Assembly: GCF_900113035.1 (NCBI RefSeq)
Contig: NZ_FONX01000003.1
Location: 280,126-344,125 of the forward strand
DNA: 64,000 nucleotides
From: Paracidovorax wautersii
GTDB taxonomy: Bacteria > Pseudomonadota > Gammaproteobacteria > Burkholderiales > Burkholderiaceae_C
Reading direction: 5' to 3'
Shown here: one piece after another, positions 49,150 to 57,635 of the stretch
Position numbering within the stretch: the first letter of the stretch is position 1
How the letters are laid out: the number at the start of each line of letters is the position of its first letter
Made by a program: the position numbers and the translations under genes
Notes under the pieces: model-generated
The model's database searches: none
Seen by the model: the letters and a program-made list of their open reading frames with translations, nothing else
What the model was told of the DNA's origin: nothing

Positions 49150-50727
49150 ATGTTCAAACCCACTTCGGCGGCAACGGCGGCCGCCGGCACGCTCGCGGCC
49201 CTGCTGCTGTCGGCCTGCGGCGGCGGCAACGGGGGCGACCCCGTGGCCGTGCAGCCGCTGGCCCAGGCCTGCCCCGCGTACAAGCCCACCGGCCTGCCCC
49301 ACGGCGCCGTCGTGACCGGCACCGAGATCCGCCCGGCGCAGGGCGCACTGCCCGATGTCTGCATCGTGCGCGGCAAGATCGTGTCCTCGCCCCAGTCCAC
49401 CATCAACTGGGCGGTGGAGCTGCCCGCGCAAGGCGTGTGGAACGGCAAGACGCTCACCGTGGGCGGCGGCGCGCTGGACGGCTTCATCCCCACCGACGAT
49501 CCGTTCTACCAGAGCCTGGTGGGCCCCTCGGCCGGCCCCTATGTGCGCATGAGCTCGGACTCGGGCCACCAGAGCCGGGGCTTCGAATGGGCCAGGGACG
49601 ACGTGGCGCTGCGCAACCATGCCTACGACGCCAACCACTTCGTGCTGGGCGTGGGCACCGCCATCGCCACCAGCTTCTACGGCAAGGCGCCCACCAAGCG
49701 CTACCACCTGGGCCATTCCAACGGCGGCCGCTCGGGGCTGATCTCCACGCAGAAGTACCCGCAGGACTACGACGGCGTGGTCGCCATGGAGCCGGCCATC
49801 GCGCAGCAGGCCCACCAGGTGAACCTGGGCCCCAACGTGATCCGCCACATCTTCCAGGACCGCGCCAACTGGCTCAGCCCCGCCAAGATCGCGCTCTACG
49901 CCAAGGCCGAAGCCGCCGCCTGCGACGCGCTGGATGGCTTGAAGGACGGCATCATCGGCAACGTCGAGGCCTGCAACTACGTGCCCACCGACCTGCTGTG
50001 CCAGGGCGCCGACAGCGACAGCTGCCTGACCGCCGGGCAGATCGAATCCATCCGCCTGATCTACGCCTCGCAGAACACGCAGGTGCCGCAGTCGCGCGGC
50101 GCCACGGGCTATCCGCGCTACGGCCGCGGCGGCAGCGCGACCAGCGACTGGGGCGCCTACATGTTCGGCACCAGCTTCGAGGCCCGCGATTCCTTCAACC
50201 ACATGGCGGTGAGCGAGGCCGCCAAGGTGGTCGAAGGCCGCACCGACGTGGACGTGCTGCGCCACGACCCGCTGCAGTTCAAGGCCCAGTACCTGCGGCT
50301 GGCCGAGATGATCGACGGCACCGACCCCGACATCTCCGCCTTCGCCGACAAGGGCGGCAAGCTGCTGATCTGGTATGGCCTCTCGGACACCTGCGTCTCG
50401 CTCTACCGCACGGCCCAGTACTTCGACAGCGTGAAGCAGACCCTGGGCGCGAGCAAGGTGCAGGGCTTCGCCCGCATGCTGACCTCGCCTTCGGTGGGCC
50501 ACAACCTCGACGGCCCCGGCCCGCGCCCGGTGGACCTGCTGGCCGCGCTCGACACCTGGGTGACGAGCGGACAGGCGCCCGACCGGCTGGTGGCCACCAC
50601 CGTGCCCGCCACCGGCAGCACCGCGCCCGCCCAGCAGCGGCCGGTGTGCGAATACCCGAAGTTCCCGCGCTACAACGGCTCGGGCGACCCGACCAAGGCC
50701 GAGAGCTTCACCTGCTCCGCAGCCTGA
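49150..50727 (+). CDS. Tannase/feruloyl esterase family lipoprotein
   Basis: 525 residues. Signal peptide with lipobox LLSAC (Cys near 23) predicts a lipid-anchored enzyme. The alpha/beta hydrolase blocks of the tannase family are visible: nucleophile Ser in LGHSNGGRSGLISTQKYP (about 193-210), Asp in LLIWYGLSDTCVSLY (about 407-420) and His in TSPSVGHNLDGPGPRPVDLL (about 448-467). In the family the Ser and His are each next to Cys residues that form a disulfide (CS-D-HC). Here they read HS and HN, so the pair is lost together. Probable substrate: an ester of a phenolic or other acid. Its gene is followed by a terminator. Confidence 0.86.
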   Translation: MFKPTSAATAAAGTLAALLLSACGGGNGGDPVAVQPLAQACPAYKPTGLPHGAVVTGTEIRPAQGALPDVCIVRGKIVSSPQSTINWAVELPAQGVWNGKTLTVGGGALDGFIPTDDPFYQSLVGPSAGPYVRMSSDSGHQSRGFEWARDDVALRNHAYDANHFVLGVGTAIATSFYGKAPTKRYHLGHSNGGRSGLISTQKYPQDYDGVVAMEPAIAQQAHQVNLGPNVIRHIFQDRANWLSPAKIALYAKAEAAACDALDGLKDGIIGNVEACNYVPTDLLCQGADSDSCLTAGQIESIRLIYASQNTQVPQSRGATGYPRYGRGGSATSDWGAYMFGTSFEARDSFNHMAVSEAAKVVEGRTDVDVLRHDPLQFKAQYLRLAEMIDGTDPDISAFADKGGKLLIWYGLSDTCVSLYRTAQYFDSVKQTLGASKVQGFARMLTSPSVGHNLDGPGPRPVDLLAALDTWVTSGQAPDRLVATTVPATGSTAPAQQRPVCEYPKFPRYNGSGDPTKAESFTCSAA

Positions 50728-50775
50728 TGCGGCCCTGAAAGCGCTCCAGGCCCCCCGTGGAGCGGCAAGGAACGC

Positions 50776-50817
50776 AAAAGCCCCCGGGCAGCGCAGACGG
50801 CGGCCCGGGGGCTTTTT
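50776..50817 (+). terminator. Rho-independent terminator after the tannase-like gene
   Basis: A 13-bp perfect stem (50776-50788 with 50804-50816) with a 15-nt loop, rich in GC and ending in TTTTT (50813-50817). The A run on the left arm makes it usable in both directions, also for the leftward small ORF that ends at 50832. Confidence 0.85.
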
Positions 50818-50831
50818 CGCTCGTTTCCGGC

Positions 50832-50939
50832 TCAGCGGCGGCGGTAGGCCGCAGCGGCTGCCGGCGTGCCGGCCGCACGCTTGGCCTGGAACTTCTTCCA
50901 GAGGAAGCCGGCGACGGCCATGAGGATCATCTTGCGCAT
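50832..50939 (-). CDS. Small basic membrane-like protein, 35 residues
   Basis: The frame from ATG 50939 to TGA 50832 has 35 residues: MRKMILMAVAGFLWKKFQ, then an Ala/Lys/Arg-rich tail ending AYRRR. An AAGGAAA ribosome site is 6-8 bases upstream. The first 15 residues are hydrophobic and could span or touch the membrane, with a strongly basic C-terminus. It ends at the bidirectional terminator. It is too short for similarity, but the ribosome site, start and codon use support a real small gene. Function unknown. Confidence 0.55.
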   Translation of the reverse strand: MRKMILMAVAGFLWKKFQAKRAAGTPAAAAAYRRR

Positions 50940-51060
50940 GGAGGTTTCCTTTTCAGAGAGAGCCTCGATGTTCGCGGCGGGAGCTGCGCGGGCCTGTAGG
51001 AAGCCCCGGCGGCGCCCTGTCGGCCCGCAGGCGCGGGCGCCGTCAGCCTGGGAACCTGTC

Positions 51061-51927
51061 TCAGCGGCCCAGCGCGGCCGCCACCCAGTCGCACAGCGCG
51101 CTGCGCGGGTCCTCGAAGCCGTGGATGGCGCTGAAGTGGTGGGCCTCGGGCTGCTCCAGCAGCTCGGCCCGGTTGCCCGCGGCCAGCCAGGCCTCGCGCC
51201 AGGCCAGGGACTGGCGGGCGAACTCGGGCTGTTCCAGGCCGCCCCAGGTCAGCAGCACCGGCGTGGGCGAGGGCCGCACGTGCAGCACCGGCGAGCAGCG
51301 CTGCACCGTGTCTTCGGTCAGCTGGATCTTGGGCTGCAGGAAGCTGTAGCGCAGCGGCGCCAGGTCGTAGAGGCCGCTGGCCATCACCGCCCCTTTGAAC
51401 GGGTCCTGCGGCAGGCCATAGTCGCGCGCCCACTCCGTCTGCAGGCACATGGCCGCCAGATGGCCGCCGGCGGAGCTGCCGCCCACGGCCACGCGCTGCG
51501 GGTCGCCGCCGTGCTCGGCGATGTGGCGCAGCACCCAGGCGCAGGCGGCGCGCATCTGGCGCACGATCTCATCGACGGTGACGGCCGGGCACAGCGCGTA
51601 GTCGGGCACCACCACGGTGATGCCGCGCTGCGCGAGGCCCAGCGCCACGCAGCTGAAATCGGCAGCCGAGAGCGCGCGCCAGTAGCCGCCGTGGATGAAG
51701 ACGAAGACGGGCGCACCGGCGGCATCCGGCGGATCGGCCGGGAAGATGTCCAGCGTCTCGGCGCGGGTCGGGCCGTAGGGCACGCCCAGCCGGCAGGGCA
51801 GCACGGCGCGCGCATGGGCGCTGCGATCCTGGTAGTGGCGCATCTCGGCGGCGCGGTCGGCCACGGGAATGGCCGTGTCGTACTGCGCGTCGATCTGCTC
51901 CTGCGTGGCGAAGTCGCGGTAGAGCAC
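51061..51927 (-). CDS. Alpha/beta hydrolase, arylformamidase-like
   Basis: 288 residues of the HSL/kynurenine-formamidase group. The oxyanion motif HGGYWRALSAADFS lies near 78, nucleophile Ser in VAVGGSSAGGHLAAM (near 150) and a C-terminal HHFSAIHGF (near 262) supplies His. HGGYW is the motif of Afmid-type arylformamidases. The start is GTG 51927, 11 bp after the Rid gene stop. As last gene of the aromatic operon it could release anthranilate precursors (for example formyl-kynurenine-type amides) or a formyl or acyl intermediate; this is inference. Confidence 0.85.
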   Translation of the reverse strand: MLYRDFATQEQIDAQYDTAIPVADRAAEMRHYQDRSAHARAVLPCRLGVPYGPTRAETLDIFPADPPDAAGAPVFVFIHGGYWRALSAADFSCVALGLAQRGITVVVPDYALCPAVTVDEIVRQMRAACAWVLRHIAEHGGDPQRVAVGGSSAGGHLAAMCLQTEWARDYGLPQDPFKGAVMASGLYDLAPLRYSFLQPKIQLTEDTVQRCSPVLHVRPSPTPVLLTWGGLEQPEFARQSLAWREAWLAAGNRAELLEQPEAHHFSAIHGFEDPRSALCDWVAAALGR

Positions 51928-51938
51928 GGTCGCGGCCT

Positions 51939-52331
51939 TCAGTCGGGGATGACGGCGGTGACCTCGATCTCGACCTGGGCCCGGTCCTCGATCAGGCCGG
52001 CGACCTCCACCGCCGTCATCGCGGCGTTGAAGCTGCCGATGATCTCGCGGAAGGCCTTGCCTATCTCGGGATAGGCGGCCACGTAGGCCTTGCGGTCGGT
52101 CACGTACCAGGTCATGCGCACGATATGTTCCGGCTTGGCGCCACCTTCGGCCAGCACCGCCACCACGTTCTGCAGCGCCTGGCGCACCTGGCCGGCCAGG
52201 TCGTCGGTATGGAAGACGCCTTCGGCATCCCAGCCGATCATGCCGGCCACGAACACCATGCGGCCGCGTGCCGTGACGCCGTTGGCGTAGCCGCGCGGAC
52301 GGGGCCAGCCGGGGGGAAGAAGAGTCTGCAT
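51939..52331 (-). CDS. Rid-family (YjgF/YER057c) protein lacking the RidA arginine
   Basis: 130 residues with the chorismate-mutase-like Rid fold: VAGMIGWDAEG (about 30-40), QVRQALQNVVAVLAEGG, and a C-terminal TAVEVAGL..VEIEVTAVIP. In RidA the Arg before the VEVA block binds the carboxylate of its enamine/imine substrate. Here Met occupies that place (FNAAMTAVEVA). So simple RidA deaminase activity is doubtful. It sits in the aromatic operon whose ring-reduction product is expected to be an enamine, making a related hydrolytic role attractive but unproved. Confidence 0.88.
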   Translation of the reverse strand: MQTLLPPGWPRPRGYANGVTARGRMVFVAGMIGWDAEGVFHTDDLAGQVRQALQNVVAVLAEGGAKPEHIVRMTWYVTDRKAYVAAYPEIGKAFREIIGSFNAAMTAVEVAGLIEDRAQVEIEVTAVIPD

Positions 52332-52381
52332 GCTTGTCTCCGGAAAAAGGGAATTCGGCGGGGCCCGGGGGCCCCGTTGCG

Positions 52382-52854
52382 TCAGCGCGGCAGCCGCGCC
52401 AGGGCTTCGCGCACGTCGTCGGGCAGCGCCCGGGCCTTGTGGGTCTTGAGGTCGGTGGCCACCAGCACCTGGCGCGAGCGCATGCGCTCTTCCTCGCCGG
52501 CGCGGCAGTGCATCGCCAGGGTGATGGAGCTGTTGCCCACGCGCTCCACGGCCAGGCCCAGGGTCACGTCGTCGCCCATGCGGCTGACGGCGCGGAATTC
52601 GCACTCCAGCCGCACGATGGGCATGCCGATGCGCCGGGGCCCGAGCAGGCCCGAATACGACACGCGCAGGCAGTCGTTGAACCAGTCCTCGACCAGCCCG
52701 TTGAGCATGACGAGGTATTGCGGGAAGAACACGATGCCGGCCGGGTCGCAGTGCGCGAAGCGGATGCGAAGCGGGCGCTCGAAGACGAGCGGCGAATCCG
52801 GTGCGGCAGCGCCGGCAGCGGAGGACGACACAGGAGAAAGAGCGGTCAGGGAAT

Positions 52855-52858
<4 letters not shown>
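52382..52858 (-). CDS. 4-hydroxybenzoyl-CoA-type thioesterase (hotdog fold)
   Basis: 158 residues. The conserved start of the 4HBT family is clear: RIRFAHCDPAGIVFFPQYLVMLNGLVEDWF (about 31-60), with the catalytic-type Asp in HCDPAG. The remaining hotdog strands include VRLECEFRAVSRMGDDVTLGL. No signal peptide. It hydrolyses acyl- or aryl-CoA thioesters and would recycle CoA from dead-end intermediates of the pathway. Start 52858 overlaps the livF stop (ATGA). Confidence 0.9.
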
Positions 52859-53600
<742 letters not shown>

Positions 53601-53604
<4 letters not shown>

Positions 53605-54371
53605 GCCTCGTCCTCCACGGGCAACTCGTCGCCCAGATAGGCGCGCCGCACGTCGGGGTGGTTGCGGATCTCGGCCGGCGTGCCGCAGGCAATCACGCGG
53701 CCGAAGACCAGCACCGAGATGCGGTCGGCCAGGCGGAACACCGCGTCCATGTCGTGCTCCACCAGCAGCAGCGTGGTGCTGCCGCGCAGCGACTGCAGCA
53801 GCGCCACCATGCGTTCGGATTCGTCCGGCCCCATGCCGGCCATGGGTTCGTCCAGCAGCAGCAGGCGCGGCGCGGTGGCGAGGGCCAGGCCCACTTCCAG
53901 CTGGCGCTGCTCGCCATGCGCCAGTGCGCCGGCCAATGCATCCTTCTGCACGCCCAGGCCCACGCGCTCGACCACGGCGGCGGCCTCGTCGTAGCGGGCG
54001 CGCTCGCTGCGCGCGGCCTGCCAGAAGCGCATGCTGCTGCCCTGGCGCGCCTGCACGGCCAGCGCCACGTTGTCGAGCACCGAGAGGCGCTTGAAGATGC
54101 TGGTGATCTGGTAGGACCGCGCCAGCCCGCGCAGCACGCGCTGCGGCATGGGCAGGCCCGTGATGTCGTCGCCGCCGAAGACGATGCGGCCGGCATCGGG
54201 CGCGAGCGCGCCCGAGATCTGGTGGATCAGCGTGGTCTTGCCCGCGCCGTTGGGGCCGATCAGCGCATGCAGCTCGCCGGGCTGCACGCGCAGCTCGGCA
54301 TGGTCGGTGGCCATGAGGCCGCCGAAGCGCTTGACCAGGCCGTCGATGTGCAGCAGCGGCGCGGCGCTCAT
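53601..54371 (-). CDS. livG: Branched-chain-type ABC transporter ATP-binding protein LivG
   Basis: 256 residues. Walker A ALIGPNGAGKTTLI (about 37-50), LARSYQITSIFKRLSVLDNV (about 82), signature-like ALAHGEQRQLEVGLAL (LSGG replaced by LAHGE, usual in LivG-type proteins), Walker B LLLLDEPMAGMGP. It works with LivF. Start 54371 overlaps the livM stop (ATGA). Confidence 0.93.
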
Positions 54372-55378
54372 GCCCGCCCCCCGCCGCGCCGCAGCAGCCC
54401 GGCCAGCCCGCGCGGCGCGGCCAGCACCACCAGCAGCAGCAAGGCGCCCAGGATGAACTGCCAGTGGATGGTGTAGGCCGAGAGCAGCTCTTCGAGCAGC
54501 AGGAACACCACCGCGCCGATGAAGCCGCCCCAGAGATGGCCCACGCCGCCCAGGATCACCATCACCATCAAAAGGCCCGACTGGTTCCACTGCAAAAGCG
54601 ACGGGCTCACGAAGCTCGACTGGTTGGCCAGCAGCGCGCCCGCCAGCCCGGCCATCGCGCCGGCCAGCGTGAACGCGGCCAGCTGGTAGCGATAGACCGG
54701 AAAGCCGATGGCGCCCATGCGCGTCTCGTTCTCGCGGATGGCCTGCAGCACATGGCCGAAGCGCGCGTTCAAGAGGCGCTGGATGCCCACGAAGCAGAGC
54801 GCGAAGAGCGCCAGCACCACGTAGTAAAAGCGCGTGTCGTCGCCCAGGTCGAAGCCGCCGCCCAGCATCGAGCGGCCGGGCAGCGTGAGGCCGTCCTCGC
54901 CGCCCCAGGCCTTGACCGAGACCATCAGGTAATAAAGCATCTGCGCGAAGGCCAGCGTGATCATGATGAAGTACACGCCCCGCGTGCGCAGGCTGATGGC
55001 GCCCACCAGCAGCGCGAACAGCGCGCTGGCCAGCACGGCGGCGGGCCAGGCGATCCAGGCCGACATGACGCCCTGCTGCATGAGGATGCCCACCGCATAC
55101 GCCCCGGTGCCGACGAAGGCCGCATGGCCGAAGCTGACCATGCCGCCGAAGCCCAGGATCAGGTTGAGGCTGGTGGCGGCCAGCGCGAAGATCAGGATGC
55201 GGGTGGCGAGGCCGATGTAGAAGTCTTCGCCCAGCGCGGCGGCCAGCGGCGGCAGCGCGGCCAGCGCCAGCAGCACCGGGCCGGCCCAGCGCAGGCGCAG
55301 CGCGTGGTCCAGCAGGCCGGGCGCGGGCGGGCGGGTTGCCGCCGATGCGGCGGGTGTCGAGGCTGTGGTGGTCGTCAT
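54368..55378 (-). CDS. livM: Branched-chain-type ABC transporter permease LivM
   Basis: 336 residues with about nine hydrophobic segments. The family signature LGFGGMVSFGHAAFVGTGAYA (about 73-93) and the late ILGGVGHLWGGFIGAVVF (about 275) identify it. The N-terminal 35 residues are a polar Thr/Ala/Pro tail. Inner-membrane half-channel with LivH. It starts 18 bp after livH stop. Confidence 0.93.
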   Translation of the reverse strand: MTTTTASTPAASAATRPPAPGLLDHALRLRWAGPVLLALAALPPLAAALGEDFYIGLATRILIFALAATSLNLILGFGGMVSFGHAAFVGTGAYAVGILMQQGVMSAWIAWPAAVLASALFALLVGAISLRTRGVYFIMITLAFAQMLYYLMVSVKAWGGEDGLTLPGRSMLGGGFDLGDDTRFYYVVLALFALCFVGIQRLLNARFGHVLQAIRENETRMGAIGFPVYRYQLAAFTLAGAMAGLAGALLANQSSFVSPSLLQWNQSGLLMVMVILGGVGHLWGGFIGAVVFLLLEELLSAYTIHWQFILGALLLLVVLAAPRGLAGLLRRGGGRA

Positions 55379-55396
55379 GCAGCGGTTTCCCAGGGG

Positions 55397-56317
55397 TCAG
55401 CCATGCGCCGGGAACAGGCCCCGGGGCTTCCAGAACAGCACGGCGGCCATCAGCAGGTAGATCAGCATCGAGGCCACGGCCGGGCCCGCGCCGCTGGCGG
55501 CCTCGGGCCCCAGCCAGTGGCCGAAGGCCAGCGGGATCAGCGTGCGGCCGGCGGTATCGACCACGCCCACCAGCAGCGCGCCGAAGAGCGCCCCGCGGAT
55601 GGAGCCGATGCCGCCGATCACGATCACCACGAAGGCCAGGATGAGGATGCTCTCGCCCATGCCCACCTGCACCGCCAGCAGCGGCCCCAGCATGCCGCCG
55701 GCCACGGCGCACAGCGCCGCGCCCAGGCCGAACACCGCCGTAAAGAGCCGCCGCACGTTGGTGCCCATGGCCAGCGCCATCTCGCGGTTGGAGGCGCCCG
55801 CGCGCACCTGCATGCCCAGCCGCGTGCGCGTGACCAGCACGTAGAGCAGCAGCGCCACGCCCAGGCCCACGCCGATGATGAGCAGCCGGTAGGCCGGGTA
55901 GAAGAAGCCCGGCAGCAGCTCCACCGGGCCCGCGAGGCTGGCCGGCGGATTGAGCGCGATGGGCTGCGCGCCCCAGAGCATGCGCACGCCCTCGTTGGCC
56001 ATCAGCAGGATGGCGAAGGTGCCCAGCACCTGCGAGAGATGGTCGCGCTGGTAGAGCCGGCGCAGCACCGTCACCTCCAGCAGCATGCCCAGCAGCGCGG
56101 TGCCGGCCACGCCTGCGGCGAGGCCGATCCAGAACGAATCCGTGGCGGCGGCCGCCGTGGCGATCAGGTAGGCGCCCACCATGTAGAGCGAGCCGTGGGC
56201 CAGGTTGATCATGTCCATGATGCCGAACACCAGCGTGAGGCCGGCGGCCAGCAGGAACAGCATCAGCCCGAACTGCAGCCCGTTGAGCGACTGCTCCAGC
56301 ACCAGCACTCCGGTCAT
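55397..56317 (-). CDS. livH: Branched-chain-type ABC transporter permease LivH
   Basis: 306 residues with eight or more hydrophobic segments. LivH signature GIMDMINLAHGSLYMVGAYL (about 32-51), GASNREMALAMGTNV (about 175-190) and VIVIGGIGSIRGALFGALLVG (about 230-250). Start 56317 (MTGVLVLEQSLNGLQ) is chosen, since the extra upstream residues are Arg-rich and implausible. It follows the binding-protein gene by 43 bp. Confidence 0.92.
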   Translation of the reverse strand: MTGVLVLEQSLNGLQFGLMLFLLAAGLTLVFGIMDMINLAHGSLYMVGAYLIATAAAATDSFWIGLAAGVAGTALLGMLLEVTVLRRLYQRDHLSQVLGTFAILLMANEGVRMLWGAQPIALNPPASLAGPVELLPGFFYPAYRLLIIGVGLGVALLLYVLVTRTRLGMQVRAGASNREMALAMGTNVRRLFTAVFGLGAALCAVAGGMLGPLLAVQVGMGESILILAFVVIVIGGIGSIRGALFGALLVGVVDTAGRTLIPLAFGHWLGPEAASGAGPAVASMLIYLLMAAVLFWKPRGLFPAHG

Positions 56318-56360
56318 GGCGAAGCCCCGTTCACGGCATCGGCGCGAATCGCTGCGCCGG

Positions 56361-57560
56361 TCATGCCGCCGGCATCTTGCAGCTGCCCACGTAGGCATCC
56401 GCATGGTTCTTGAACACGGTGCCCAGCGTGCGGTTGGTCACGCGGCCCTGCGGGTCCTTGGTGACCACGCGCAGGTAGTAGTCCTGGATGGGGAAGTGGT
56501 TGGTGTTGAACCTGAAGGCCCCGCGCACCGACTCGAAGCGCGCGGCCTCCAGTGCCTTACGCACCGCCGTCTTGTCGGCCAGGTTGCCCTTCACGTCGCG
56601 CACGGCACCGTCGATCAGGCGCGCCGCGTCGTAGCCCTGCGCGGCGTAAAGCGTGGGCAGGCGGCCGTATTCCTTCTGGAAGTCGGCCACGAACTTCTTG
56701 TTGGCGGGGTTGTCCAGGTCATGCGCCCAGAGCGAGCTGTTGAACATGCCCAGCATGGGTTCGCCCACGGCCTTGATGACGTCTTCGTCGGCCGAGAAGC
56801 CCGGGCCGAAGAGCGTCATGTCCTTGGACAGGCCCGCGCCCACGAACTGCTTGATGAAGTTGATGCCCAGGCCGCCGGGCAGGAAGATATAGACCGCATC
56901 GGGCTTGGCGGCGCGCATCTTGGCGATCTCGGCGCCGTAGTCCAGCTGGTTGAGCGGGGTGTAGCTCTCCAGCACCACCTCGCCCTTGTAGAAGCGCTTG
57001 AAGCCGGCGAGCGCATCCTTGCCCGCCGGGTAGTTGGGCGCGAGCAGGGCCACGCGCTTGAAGCCCTTGTCGGTCACCGTCTTGCCCACGGCCTCGTGCA
57101 GGTTGTCGTTCTGGTAGCTGGCGCTGAAGAAATACGGATTGCACTGCTCGCCCGCGTATTGCGAGGGGCCGGCGTTGGCGCTGATGTAGAAGGTCTTGGA
57201 GGCGAAGGTGGGCGCGCCCACGGCCAGCATGACGTTGGAGAACACCACGCCGGTCATGAAATCGACCTTGTCGCGCTTGATGAGCCGGTCGGCCGTCTGG
57301 CGCGCCACGTCGGGGCTTTGCTGGTCGTCGGCCACCACCACCTCGGCCGGCAGGCCGCCGAGCTTGCCGCCGCCCTGCTTGACGGCGAGCTGGAAGCCGT
57401 CGCGGATGTCGATGCCCAGCCCCGCGCCGGGGCCGGAGAGCGTGCTGAGCAGGCCGATCTTGACCGCATCGGCGGCCTGCGCGGCGGCGCAAGACAGGGC
57501 CAGGGCGGCGAGCGCGGACAGGGCCAGGGGCTTGAGCGATGAGGCGTTCGGAGTCTTCAT
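56361..57560 (-). CDS. ABC transporter substrate-binding protein (LivK-like, aromatic-linked)
   Basis: 399 residues. Signal peptide ALSALAALALSCAAAQAADA (cleavage near 30), then a periplasmic binding-protein fold with VKIGLLSTLSGPGAGLGID and RDGFQLAVKQGGGKLGG. It ends with two-domain features typical of aromatic-acid binding members (EYGRLPTLYAAQGYDAARLIDGAV). It probably captures the acid substrate (2-aminobenzoate or a related compound) for LivFGHM. It lies 75 bp after the CoA ligase gene. Confidence 0.92.
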   Translation of the reverse strand: MKTPNASSLKPLALSALAALALSCAAAQAADAVKIGLLSTLSGPGAGLGIDIRDGFQLAVKQGGGKLGGLPAEVVVADDQQSPDVARQTADRLIKRDKVDFMTGVVFSNVMLAVGAPTFASKTFYISANAGPSQYAGEQCNPYFFSASYQNDNLHEAVGKTVTDKGFKRVALLAPNYPAGKDALAGFKRFYKGEVVLESYTPLNQLDYGAEIAKMRAAKPDAVYIFLPGGLGINFIKQFVGAGLSKDMTLFGPGFSADEDVIKAVGEPMLGMFNSSLWAHDLDNPANKKFVADFQKEYGRLPTLYAAQGYDAARLIDGAVRDVKGNLADKTAVRKALEAARFESVRGAFRFNTNHFPIQDYYLRVVTKDPQGRVTNRTLGTVFKNHADAYVGSCKMPAA

Positions 57561-57635
57561 GGAGCGGGCTTTCTGCCGATGGGCACGTGAAGGGAAGGTG
57601 GAATGGGGTCCGGGGCGGCGGCGCGGGCCGGGGGC

